A stretch of DNA of 5,101 bases from positions 1 to 5,101 of the forward strand of contig CAMPAJ010000145.1 in assembly GCA_946631805.1 (NCBI GenBank), read 5' to 3'. Each line of letters opens with the position of its first letter. Positions within the stretch are counted from its first letter, which is position 1. The notes under the pieces were generated by a model that was not told where the DNA came from, ran no database searches, and was given only the letters and a program-made list of their open reading frames with translations. This stretch comes from an uncultured Eggerthellaceae bacterium (lineage in GTDB: Bacteria > Actinomycetota > Coriobacteriia > Coriobacteriales > Eggerthellaceae). Below are positions 1 through 5,019 of this stretch, in pieces. The position numbers and the translations under genes were made by a program.

Positions 1-1
1 G

Positions 2-1222
2 GCACATCCGGGCACCTCGGCGCAGGACCTGGGCACGATTATCTGCCAGACGTACTACAACAAGTGCGCAACGTACCGCCAGCAGGGCATGGCCACGCTT
101 TCCGTCATCGACCTCGATAAAATCGGCGATGTTTCCGAGGCGTTCGAGAACGCTTCGGACGACATAGCGTTCTCGACCGTCGATGCGACGTCCCTGCGGA
201 GGCTGCAGCAGGGGGCCAAGGCCGCCGAGAGCTACGGCAACACGGGCTTCTACTCGATGAACATGGTCGATTTGGCCGACCTTATGTCCAAGACGAGCGC
301 CGTGGTGGGCAATGACGCCAAGGCGGTGGTGAACGCCATCGACGAGGCGGTCGTCTACGAGGTACATGGCCGCAACCGCGCGAGCGCATCGGGGCTTTCG
401 GTGTACTTCCCGCTGCAGATTTTGGACCGCAAGGATTTCAACCGCTACGCAGAGATTACCGACAACACGCCCTACTTGCAGTTCCTCGCCGTCATGTTCG
501 GCGTGTACGACAACTACCAGTGGAACAAGTTCGACAACTTCGTGCCGCTGCACGGCGAGCCCGTGGCCGAAAAGGACGTGAAGATCAAGTACAAGCAGAC
601 CGTGAACAAGGACGGTCACGTGCAGCTGAAGGTGACCGATGGCGTCGACCAGGTCGGCAACGTCTCGTTCGAGATGTACGTGTACCTGGACCAGTTGGGC
701 ATCCTGTGCTATCTGGGTTCCGATAACGACATGACCGGGTCGTACGATACCGGCGTGTTCGTCGACAACTTCCAGGACGACTGGCTGACCATCGACGGCC
801 ACTACGTCAGCGCATCGCTGTGCGAAGTGGGCGACGGGTACAACCTGTACTACATCCCCATTTTGCTCAACGACGAGCAGACCGGCCTCGTCGTCGAATA
901 CGAGTACTCGACCAACGAGTACAACGTGCTGTGCGTGTGGGACGAGTCCAACCAGGCGACCGGCATGGCGGGCAAGACGGGCCGTCTGCTCGAGGAGGGC
1001 GACAAGGTGCAGTTCCTCTTCCCGGCCGAGAACGCCAAGACGGGCATCAACGACGTCATCCCGCTCGAGACGATGACGTGGCACGAGGATGCGGTCGTGG
1101 CCTACGAGGGCCTGGGTGATGGAAACTTCGCGTTCCGCTACGAGATTACCGACGTGCTTGGCAACAAGACCAACACTGAGCTTGTGTTCCAGCGCTACAA
1201 GGATGGGCGCGTCGTGAAATAG
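2..1222 (+). CDS. Clostripain-family (peptidase C11) cysteine protease, C-terminal part, 5' truncated
   Basis: The reading frame is open from base 2 to a TAG at 1220-1222, giving 406 residues with no start in view. An ATG at 89 is internal, because the protein reads through it with family-like sequence on both sides. Landmarks typical of clostripain-like proteins, in fragment numbering, are a helix with PGTSAQDLGTIICQTYY near the start, TLSVIDLDKI at about 32-41, FYSMNMVDLADL at about 83-94, and the hallmark GLSVYFP at about 131-137. A beta-rich C-terminal domain of about 200 residues follows (about 200-406), rich in Tyr, Asp and Val. The family's catalytic His and Cys lie upstream and are not visible, so activity cannot be judged. 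Known members are secreted or surface proteases cleaving after Arg or Lys. The visible C terminus ends in RYKDGRVVK with no membrane anchor or sortase motif, so any export signal must be N-terminal. Family assignment is firm; the substrate is unknown. Confidence 0.85.
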   Translation, partial: AHPGTSAQDLGTIICQTYYNKCATYRQQGMATLSVIDLDKIGDVSEAFENASDDIAFSTVDATSLRRLQQGAKAAESYGNTGFYSMNMVDLADLMSKTSAVVGNDAKAVVNAIDEAVVYEVHGRNRASASGLSVYFPLQILDRKDFNRYAEITDNTPYLQFLAVMFGVYDNYQWNKFDNFVPLHGEPVAEKDVKIKYKQTVNKDGHVQLKVTDGVDQVGNVSFEMYVYLDQLGILCYLGSDNDMTGSYDTGVFVDNFQDDWLTIDGHYVSASLCEVGDGYNLYYIPILLNDEQTGLVVEYEYSTNEYNVLCVWDESNQATGMAGKTGRLLEEGDKVQFLFPAENAKTGINDVIPLETMTWHEDAVVAYEGLGDGNFAFRYEITDVLGNKTNTELVFQRYKDGRVVK

Positions 1223-1233
1223 CGGGCTGCTGT

Positions 1234-1266
1234 CCCGCTGCCCCGTGAGGTGGCGGCGGGATCTTT
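1234..1266 (+). terminator. Hairpin after the C11 protease gene, possible terminator; left hairpin of repeat copy A
   Basis: Starting 11 bases after the stop codon, CCCGCTGCC (1234-1242) pairs with GGCGGCGGG (1252-1260), with one G-T wobble. Two inner C-G pairs close a GTGA (GNRA-type) tetraloop, leaving one bulged T. Only ATCTTT follows, so the U-tract is poor for an intrinsic terminator. A second, competing hairpin pairs AGCGGG (1221-1226) with CCCGCT (1234-1239). The same hairpin-then-core arrangement recurs at three other places, so this may be part of the repeat and serve as a 3' end or stabilising structure. Confidence 0.5.
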
Positions 1267-1286
1267 CGCTTGGCTTCGGCTAACCT
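1263..1286 (+). repeat. Interspersed repeat core, copy A (truncated)
   Basis: These 24 bases are identical to 5020-5043, the start of copy D, and include the 12-base CGCTTGGCTTCG shared by all four copies. The similarity stops abruptly after GGCTAACCT. The TAAGTGGAT and CTGCAGAATCGCTCA blocks of the full core are absent, and the hairpin of copy B begins within about 7 bases. Copy A is therefore a remnant of the left end of a unit. Confidence 0.75.
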
Positions 1287-1294
1287 GTCCCACC

Positions 1295-1405
1295 GCCCCG
1301 CGAGGGGGAGGCGGGGGCCGTTCGCTTGGCTTCGCCTAGCATAAGTGGATTACAGGAGCAGTGGCTGCAGAATCGCTCACGACCCCCGCCTCCCCCTCGC
1401 GGGGC
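1295..1405. repeat. Perfect 23-bp inverted repeat enclosing core copy B
   Basis: Arm 1295-1317 is the exact reverse complement of arm 1383-1405. They are separated by 65 bases that hold core B. The arms are almost pure G/C (runs of C, GCGAG, runs of G). The left arm, with the preceding CC, can also fold locally: CCGCC (1293-1297) with GGCGG (1310-1314) over a GCGA loop. A long-range stem and a short local hairpin are thus mutually exclusive. The first 18 bases of the right arm recur identically at 5084-5101 after copy D, so the right arm belongs to the element. Confidence 0.85.
1321..1382 (+). repeat. Interspersed repeat core, copy B
   Basis: This is a full 62-base core. Blocks shared with other copies are CGCTTGGCTTCG (1323-1334), TAAGTGGAT (1342-1350) and CTGCAGAATCGCTCA (1365-1379). 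Copy C lies exactly 108 bases further on and copy D 3701 bases further on, both without indels across the core. The left end can fold as GCTTGGC / GCCTAGC around TTC (1324-1340), with one T-T mismatch. Confidence 0.9.
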
Positions 1406-1429
1406 TCCGTTGTCCCAGTTGGGAGCCTC
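1401..1429 (+). repeat. Hairpin preceding repeat core C
   Basis: GGGGCTCC (1401-1408) pairs with GGAGCCTC (1422-1429): eight pairs including one G-T wobble, around a 13-base loop. It ends one to two bases before the CGCTTGG of copy C. Its sequence is unrelated to the hairpins before copies A and D, yet it occupies the same position, so structure and not sequence is what is kept. It shares bases 1401-1405 with the right arm of the 23-bp inverted repeat. Confidence 0.65.
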
Positions 1430-1490
1430 TCGCTTGGCTTCGCCTAGCATAAGTGGATAACAGGAAAAGTGGCTGCAGAATCGCTCAAGA
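1429..1490 (+). repeat. Interspersed repeat core, copy C
   Basis: This full core carries CGCTTGGCTTCG (1431-1442), TAAGTGGAT (1450-1458) and CTGCAGAATCGCTCA (1473-1487). It differs from copy B at only a few positions (for example ATAACAGGAAAA against ATTACAGGAGCA) and has no indels. The right flank after GACCC is diverged, reading CACCACCCCGAG where copies B and D have the CCCCGCCTCCCC arm. Confidence 0.9.
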
Positions 1491-1498
1491 CCCACCAC

Positions 1499-1524
1499 CC
1501 CGAGCTCGCGGGGCTACGGGTTTT
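1499..1524 (+). terminator. Possible intrinsic terminator at the end of the repeat array
   Basis: CCCGAGC (1499-1505) pairs with GCTaCGGG (1513-1520) with one bulged A and a 7-base loop, and TTTT follows directly (1521-1524). This is the best stem-plus-T-run in the intergenic stretch on the + strand. An alternative stem, CCCCG (1498-1502) with CGGGG (1509-1513), overlaps it. It would insulate the downstream operon from read-through. No experimental evidence; the T-run is short. Confidence 0.4.
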
Positions 1525-1538
1525 CCTCCCTTCAGGAT

Positions 1539-1562
1539 TTGTGCACAATGCAATGGTATACT
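1539..1562 (+). promoter_or_regulatory. Candidate extended -10 promoter with a palindromic box, upstream of the coiled-coil gene
   Basis: TATACT (1557-1562) matches the sigma-70-type -10 consensus at five of six positions and is preceded by TGG (1554-1556), an extended -10 TGn motif. No good -35 lies at 16-18 bases. Just upstream, where a spacer or -35 edge would be, is a perfect 10-base palindrome, TTGTGCACAA (1539-1548), which could be an operator. A start near 1569 would give a leader of about 100 bases. The AT-rich character stands out from the GC-rich surroundings. Confidence 0.5.
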
Positions 1563-1565
1563 CCA

Positions 1566-1604
1566 CCGCTGTGCTATCAGCGGGCGCGTGCGACTGGGGA
1601 GTCG
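1566..1604 (+). other. Two short hairpins in the presumed 5' leader
   Basis: CCGCTG (1566-1571) pairs with CAGCGG (1578-1583) around a 6-base loop. Further on, CGACT (1591-1595) pairs with AGTCG (1600-1604) around GGGG. Both would lie at the very 5' end of a transcript starting near 1569. They do not match any riboswitch I recognise. They could stabilise the mRNA or be chance in GC-rich DNA. Confidence 0.35.
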
Positions 1605-1655
1605 TTGGCGGCGCCTGCTCGTGTATCCGATATTCGAAGCTTCAAATTGCCGACA

Positions 1656-1662
1656 AGAGGAG
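1656..1662 (+). promoter_or_regulatory. Ribosome binding site that fixes the coiled-coil gene start at 1668
   Basis: AGAGGAG ends five bases before ATG 1668-1670, good Shine-Dalgarno spacing. The same frame is open upstream to an ATG at 1539. That one lies inside the promoter-like region, has no purine-rich site at proper spacing, and would add a 43-residue segment of unremarkable composition. ATG 1668 is therefore preferred. Confidence 0.75.
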
Positions 1663-1667
1663 TGAGC

Positions 1668-2984
1668 ATGGCTGGTCGCGATATTAATATCCCCTTTGGT
1701 CCCGATAGGACCGGAGCGTTGGATTTGTCTTCGATCGTTCCCGAGGTCGATCCTTCCAGCAAGGAGGATGGCAAAGACCTGGGGCATACGAATCGCTTTG
1801 AGGCCGTTGGTGCCCGGACCAATGTTTCGGAAGAAGAGATCAACGGGGCCTATAACCGCGCGTTTGCCGACGTTGCACCTGTTGGCGTGACCGATTCTGA
1901 GGCTGATTCAGAGCCCGGTGCGCAGGGGGACGCTGGGCTGGAGGTCTCGGGCGCTGCCATTTCCGAAATTGATGGCGCGGAGAGCGCTGCTGCTGAATTC
2001 GAAGGCGATGCTGCTGGCGCCGGTTTCGAGGCTGAAACCGAAGGCGACGCCGAGGACAATCCGGCGGGGAACGCCGTCGCCGACGTGCAGGCGAGCCTCG
2101 TCGCGCTCAAGAACTCCATCGACCAGGGTCGTCAGCTCAAGGCGCGCGAGAAGGAACGCGATGAGTTTGGCCAAAGGCTCGATGAGGCCCGGGAAGAGCT
2201 CGCCGATCGCGAGGACATCCTGGCCAACTATCGCGAAATCGTCGCCGAGCAGGATGCGATCATCGACGAGAACACGCGTCAGCGCGAGGCGCGCAAGAAC
2301 GAACTTGCCCAGCTCGTCGCCGACCAGGAGCAAATTTCCGAAGAGCTGCAGAGGATGCGCGAGTACAACGATTCCAGGCTCGAACCGCTCGAGACGGCGC
2401 TCGGCCGCGCGAAGGCCACTGCCGAGCAGGCCAAGAACGACGAGCGCAGCCGCAAATCGGAGTTGAGCGCTGCGGAATCCGAGAAACGCCGCGCCGAAGG
2501 CGGCGATGACGCAGCGATGGCGACTGCTCGCTTCGAGGTTGCGCAGCAAGCGTTCGACGAGGCGGCGGCGCGTAGCCAGGCGGCCAAGGAAGCGCTCGAC
2601 CGCGCGCAAAAGCAGTACGATGACCTGCGCGAACGGGTCAAGCAAGCCGAAGCCCCTCTTGAGCGCAGCCTCGAGGACCTCGACAAGCAGATCGAAGAGC
2701 TCAAGGAAAGCATCACGCGCCTGGGCGACACGATTTCGGCAGCGAACAAGCGCCGCCAGTACTGCGATACCGTGTACCAGTATCCGGACGAGACGGCCAA
2801 GCTGCGCGAGAGCGTCGAGGCCGACGAGGAGATAGCGCGCCGCATGGACGTCGAAAACGACGAGCTGCGCGACCGTCTGGCCGAAAGCAAGGCGCGCTCG
2901 AAGACCGCAAAGCTCGTCATCGGCGCGGTCATCGCCATCATCGTCGTCATAATCATCGTGTTCTTCGTCGTCGTCGGCCGCTAA
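1668..2984 (+). CDS. Coiled-coil protein with C-terminal membrane anchor, function unknown
   Basis: I do not recognise this 438-residue protein as a named family. It has no N-terminal signal peptide. Residues about 1-140 are low in structure, acidic and Ala/Gly/Glu-rich. Residues about 142-235 and 240-350 form long, highly charged heptad-like helices (for example EKERDEFGQRLDEAREELAD), broken near Pro240, the GGDD at 278-281 and Pro330. A short loop around 364-374 carries the only Cys (366) and several Tyr, followed by another helix to about 410. Residues about 416-436 (LVIGAVIAIIVVIIIVFFVV) are a single membrane segment after a basic stretch, KARSKTAK, leaving only Gly-Arg behind it. This predicts a tail-anchored protein with its bulk in the cytoplasm. 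The methyltransferase gene starts 19 bases after the stop, so the two are probably co-transcribed. A role as a membrane-tethered scaffold or spacer is inference only. Confidence 0.85.
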   Translation: MAGRDINIPFGPDRTGALDLSSIVPEVDPSSKEDGKDLGHTNRFEAVGARTNVSEEEINGAYNRAFADVAPVGVTDSEADSEPGAQGDAGLEVSGAAISEIDGAESAAAEFEGDAAGAGFEAETEGDAEDNPAGNAVADVQASLVALKNSIDQGRQLKAREKERDEFGQRLDEAREELADREDILANYREIVAEQDAIIDENTRQREARKNELAQLVADQEQISEELQRMREYNDSRLEPLETALGRAKATAEQAKNDERSRKSELSAAESEKRRAEGGDDAAMATARFEVAQQAFDEAAARSQAAKEALDRAQKQYDDLRERVKQAEAPLERSLEDLDKQIEELKESITRLGDTISAANKRRQYCDTVYQYPDETAKLRESVEADEEIARRMDVENDELRDRLAESKARSKTAKLVIGAVIAIIVVIIIVFFVVVGR

Positions 2985-3003
2985 AGCTGCGTAAGGGTTT
3001 CCT

Positions 3004-3858
3004 ATGCCCATAGTTGAGCTATCTGACCTGGACGACCGTCGCTTGCGCCCGTTTTCGGGGATGACGGACGGCCAGCTCAAACGGGGGGAGGGCTTCAGGC
3101 GCGACAACCCCGACGGCCTGTTCATCGGCGAGTCGGGTCGGGTGATCGAGAGGGCTTTGGATGCCGGCGTGCGGCCGGCTTCGGTGCTGGTGGACGAGCG
3201 CTGGCTCGAGCACGACCGCCCGATCATCGAGCGCATACTGAGCGTGCGGCCCGAAGCCCCCGTCATTTTGGCGACGCAGCAGCAGTTTCGCGAAATTACC
3301 GGCTACGAGGTGGTGCGCGGAGCGCTCGCATGCTTCGAGCGGCCTGCGCCACGCGGTGTCGACGAGGTGCTTGCAGGGGCGCGGCGCGTGGCGATACTCG
3401 AGGACGTGACGAATTACGCCAACATGGGCGCGCTGTTTCGGTCGGCCGCTGCGCTGGGCATGGACGCCGTGCTCATCACGCCGTCGTGCCACGACCCGTA
3501 TTACCGCCGATGCGCCCGCGTGAGCATGGGCACGGTGTTCCAAGTGCCCTGGGCGCGCATTCCCGGCTTAGGCGATTGGGCGCCCGAGCTCGTGCCGCAT
3601 CTGCATGACCTGGGTTTTGTTACGGCTGCCATGGCCTTGCGCGATGATTCCATCGGCTTGCGCGACGCGCGCCTGCAATCGGCCGGGCGGCTCGCCATCG
3701 TTTTGGGAACCGAGGGCGACGGCCTTAGGGACTCCACGATCGAAGCCTGCACGCATACCGTTCTCATCCCGATGGCCCATCAGGTCGATTCGCTCAACGT
3801 CGCGGCTGCAGCCGCCATCGCGTTTTGGGAGCTTGGCACCGCTTCGCATTCTGCGTGA
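3004..3858 (+). CDS. SpoU/TrmH-family RNA 2'-O-ribose methyltransferase
   Basis: A 284-residue protein with the three SPOUT-class motifs of the trefoil-knot, S-adenosylmethionine-dependent RNA methylases. Motif 1 is NMGALFRSAAALG (140-152), with Asn140 and catalytic-type Arg146. Motif 2 is VLGTEGDGL (233-241). Motif 3 is IPMAHQVDSLNVAAAAA (255-271). Residues about 1-110 form the N-terminal substrate-binding domain typical of the longer TrmH-like proteins (GLFIGESGRVIERALDAGV, about 38-56). Such enzymes methylate a ribose 2'-OH in tRNA or 23S rRNA in the cytoplasm; the target nucleotide cannot be told from sequence alone. TAAGGG (2992-2997) lies six bases before the ATG, supporting this start. 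It sits 19 bases after the coiled-coil gene with no terminator between, so it is likely the second gene of that operon. Length and motifs are complete. Confidence 0.9.
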   Translation: MPIVELSDLDDRRLRPFSGMTDGQLKRGEGFRRDNPDGLFIGESGRVIERALDAGVRPASVLVDERWLEHDRPIIERILSVRPEAPVILATQQQFREITGYEVVRGALACFERPAPRGVDEVLAGARRVAILEDVTNYANMGALFRSAAALGMDAVLITPSCHDPYYRRCARVSMGTVFQVPWARIPGLGDWAPELVPHLHDLGFVTAAMALRDDSIGLRDARLQSAGRLAIVLGTEGDGLRDSTIEACTHTVLIPMAHQVDSLNVAAAAAIAFWELGTASHSA

Positions 3859-3880
3859 CCGCCTTTTTCAATCGCATTCC

Positions 3881-3909
3881 AACGCCTCGTCTGCATGCTT
3901 TGTGGCGTT
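3881..3909 (+). terminator. Hairpin downstream of the methyltransferase gene, weak terminator candidate
   Basis: AACGCC (3881-3886) pairs perfectly with GGCGTT (3904-3909). The 17-base loop contains the palindrome GCATGC (3893-3898). Only TTTA follows, so termination would be weak. A run of five T at 3864-3868 follows the stop codon more closely, but the stem before it (CGCA/TGCG, 3845-3855, inside the gene end) is short and eight bases away. One of these may end the operon. Confidence 0.3.
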
Positions 3910-3931
3910 TACCTCGACTCCCGGTCCTGCT

Positions 3932-3973
3932 TTGTAGGCCCCTGCAGTTATTGCTAAGATACCGTTTGATAAT
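3932..3973 (+). promoter_or_regulatory. Candidate promoter of the dehydrogenase gene
   Basis: TAAGAT (3955-3960), preceded by TGC, can serve as an extended -10. TTGTAG (3932-3937) lies upstream at the ideal 17-base spacing, but matches the -35 consensus only in its TTG. A second -10-like hexamer, GATAAT (3968-3973), matches better but has no -35 partner. The AT-rich patch in a 144-base gap supports separate transcription of the dehydrogenase. The exact elements are uncertain. Confidence 0.35.
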
Positions 3974-4002
3974 CGAGGACGAGAAAAGAGAAGGGGCCAC
4001 GT

Positions 4003-4968
4003 ATGAACGTATTGGTCATGGTGCCGTTCCAAGAGCGCCATATGCAGCAGATTCGCGAAGCGGCAGGGGAAGGCGCCCGCGTCGACCAAATTCTGTTCAA
4101 GGACACGATGTTTCGCGAGATGCAGGAAGCCCTGCGTACGTATGACGTAATCATCGGCGAGCCCCCTGCGCGCCTGCTCATGGGCGATGACGTGACGGTC
4201 AAATGGGTGCAATCGACCTGGGCGGGCGTGGACATATACACGCGCAGTCCTTATGGCTTCCCCAAGGAAATGATGCTCACGAACGTCGCGGGTACCGCGT
4301 ACGGGCACATCGTCTCGCAGTTCGCCGTCGGGCAGATCCTCGCCCTTACCCAGAACATTGCAGGCTACGCGAAAGCCCAGGCCACCATGCAGTGGCACAG
4401 CCTGGGCCCCGTCATGTCGCTCGAAGGCGCCAACGTGCTCATTTTCGGCGCCGGCGATTTGGGCGCAAGCGTGGCCAAGCGCCTGAAGAGCTTCGACGTC
4501 GCCAAGATCACGGGTGTGTGCCGCAACACCGCTGAGCCGCGCGAAGGCTTCGACGAGCTCGTCACCCTTCCCAAGGCCGAGTTCTGCCTGGGTTCCTCCG
4601 ACGTGGTAGTCGGCTGCCTGCCCAGCGCACGCGAGACGACGAAGTACTTCGGCGAGCGCCGTTTGCGCATGCTCAAGGAGGGGAGCGTCCTCGTCAACGT
4701 GGGCCGTGGCGATTTCATCGACTGCGATGCCCTGGCGCGCGTTCTTTCCGATGGCCATCTGCGCGGCGCGGCCCTGGACGTGACCGATCCCGAGCCGCTG
4801 CCCCTCAAGCACGCCCTGTGGCGCAACCAGCGCTGTCTCATCACTCCGCATTCCGCTGGCGGCGCATTTGGCAAGTGCGACAAAACCGAAGACCTCATCG
4901 CCGAAATATGCTGCGACAACCTGCGCCGCTACCGCGCCGGCGAAGAACTAACGCACCGCGTGTACTAG
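4003..4968 (+). CDS. D-2-hydroxyacid dehydrogenase (NAD(P)-dependent), glyoxylate/hydroxypyruvate reductase-like
   Basis: A 321-residue cytoplasmic oxidoreductase that would interconvert a 2-keto acid and a D-2-hydroxy acid. The N-terminal substrate domain carries the family's (S)TWAGVD at 71-77. The Rossmann domain begins at about 141, with the dinucleotide motif FGAGDLG (148-154). The catalytic triad is complete: Arg235 in VNVGRGDFID, Glu264 in LDVTDPEPLP, and His283 in TPHSAGG. At the end of the second beta strand, where NAD-specific enzymes usually have Asp, the sequence reads GVCRNTA (171-177); Arg174 hints at NADPH use. Substrate is not predictable: 3-phosphoglycerate, glyoxylate, hydroxypyruvate and 2-ketoisocaproate enzymes share these motifs. 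It lacks the C-terminal ACT domain of regulated SerA enzymes. AGAAGGGG (3989-3996), six bases before the ATG, supports the start. Repeat copy D follows 21 bases after the stop. Confidence 0.88.
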   Translation: MNVLVMVPFQERHMQQIREAAGEGARVDQILFKDTMFREMQEALRTYDVIIGEPPARLLMGDDVTVKWVQSTWAGVDIYTRSPYGFPKEMMLTNVAGTAYGHIVSQFAVGQILALTQNIAGYAKAQATMQWHSLGPVMSLEGANVLIFGAGDLGASVAKRLKSFDVAKITGVCRNTAEPREGFDELVTLPKAEFCLGSSDVVVGCLPSARETTKYFGERRLRMLKEGSVLVNVGRGDFIDCDALARVLSDGHLRGAALDVTDPEPLPLKHALWRNQRCLITPHSAGGAFGKCDKTEDLIAEICCDNLRRYRAGEELTHRVY

Positions 4969-4989
4969 CACAGGGCTTCAGGCTTCCGT

Positions 4990-5018
4990 CTCACCGCCCC
5001 GTAACCCGGAGTGGTGGG
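4990..5018 (+). terminator. Hairpin after the dehydrogenase gene, possible terminator; left hairpin of repeat copy D
   Basis: CTCACC (4990-4995) pairs with GGTGGG (5013-5018), with one T-G wobble, around a 17-base C-rich loop. It begins 21 bases after the stop codon and is followed by CCTTTCG, with only three T. Position and context match the hairpin after the protease gene (1234-1260): stop codon, hairpin, then the conserved core. Termination is plausible but the T-run is poor. Confidence 0.45.
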
Positions 5019-5019
5019 C

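Noticed and set aside
89..91. ATG 89 as the start of the first gene
   Set aside because: The frame is open to the left edge and the upstream 29 codons match clostripain-family sequence, so the gene is cut by the window and this ATG is internal.
1263..1490. CRISPR array
   Set aside because: Only two full units here, about 62 bases each with a 46-base gap that itself pairs with flanking sequence. A fourth copy lies 3.6 kb away, and there are no cas genes. It is an interspersed repeat.
1280..1498. Minus-strand open frame of 72 codons with a repeated peptide (RFCSHxSCxPLMLGEAKR)
   Set aside because: It is the translation of two repeat cores lying 108 bases apart, a multiple of three, so the same peptide appears twice. 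No ribosome binding site or protein-like conservation; the element is better read as non-coding.
1539..1667. Longer start (ATG 1539) for the coiled-coil gene
   Set aside because: The ATG overlaps the promoter-like palindrome, lacks a Shine-Dalgarno site, and the added 43 residues look like translated leader. ATG 1668 has AGAGGAG at good spacing.
1223..1667. tRNA or known riboswitch in the intergenic stretch
   Set aside because: No cloverleaf, T-loop signature (GGTTCGANTCC) or recognisable riboswitch core was found. Structure here is accounted for by the repeats and simple hairpins.
1908..3266. Minus-strand open frame of 452 codons opposite the coiled-coil and methyltransferase genes
   Set aside because: It spans two unrelated + strand genes and their gap, with composition typical of the antisense of GC-rich codons. 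The + strand frames carry recognisable domains, a membrane segment and ribosome binding sites.
3868..4851. Minus-strand open frame of 327 codons opposite the dehydrogenase
   Set aside because: Antisense shadow of a gene with a complete, well-recognised enzyme signature; Arg/His/Ala-rich with no domain of its own.
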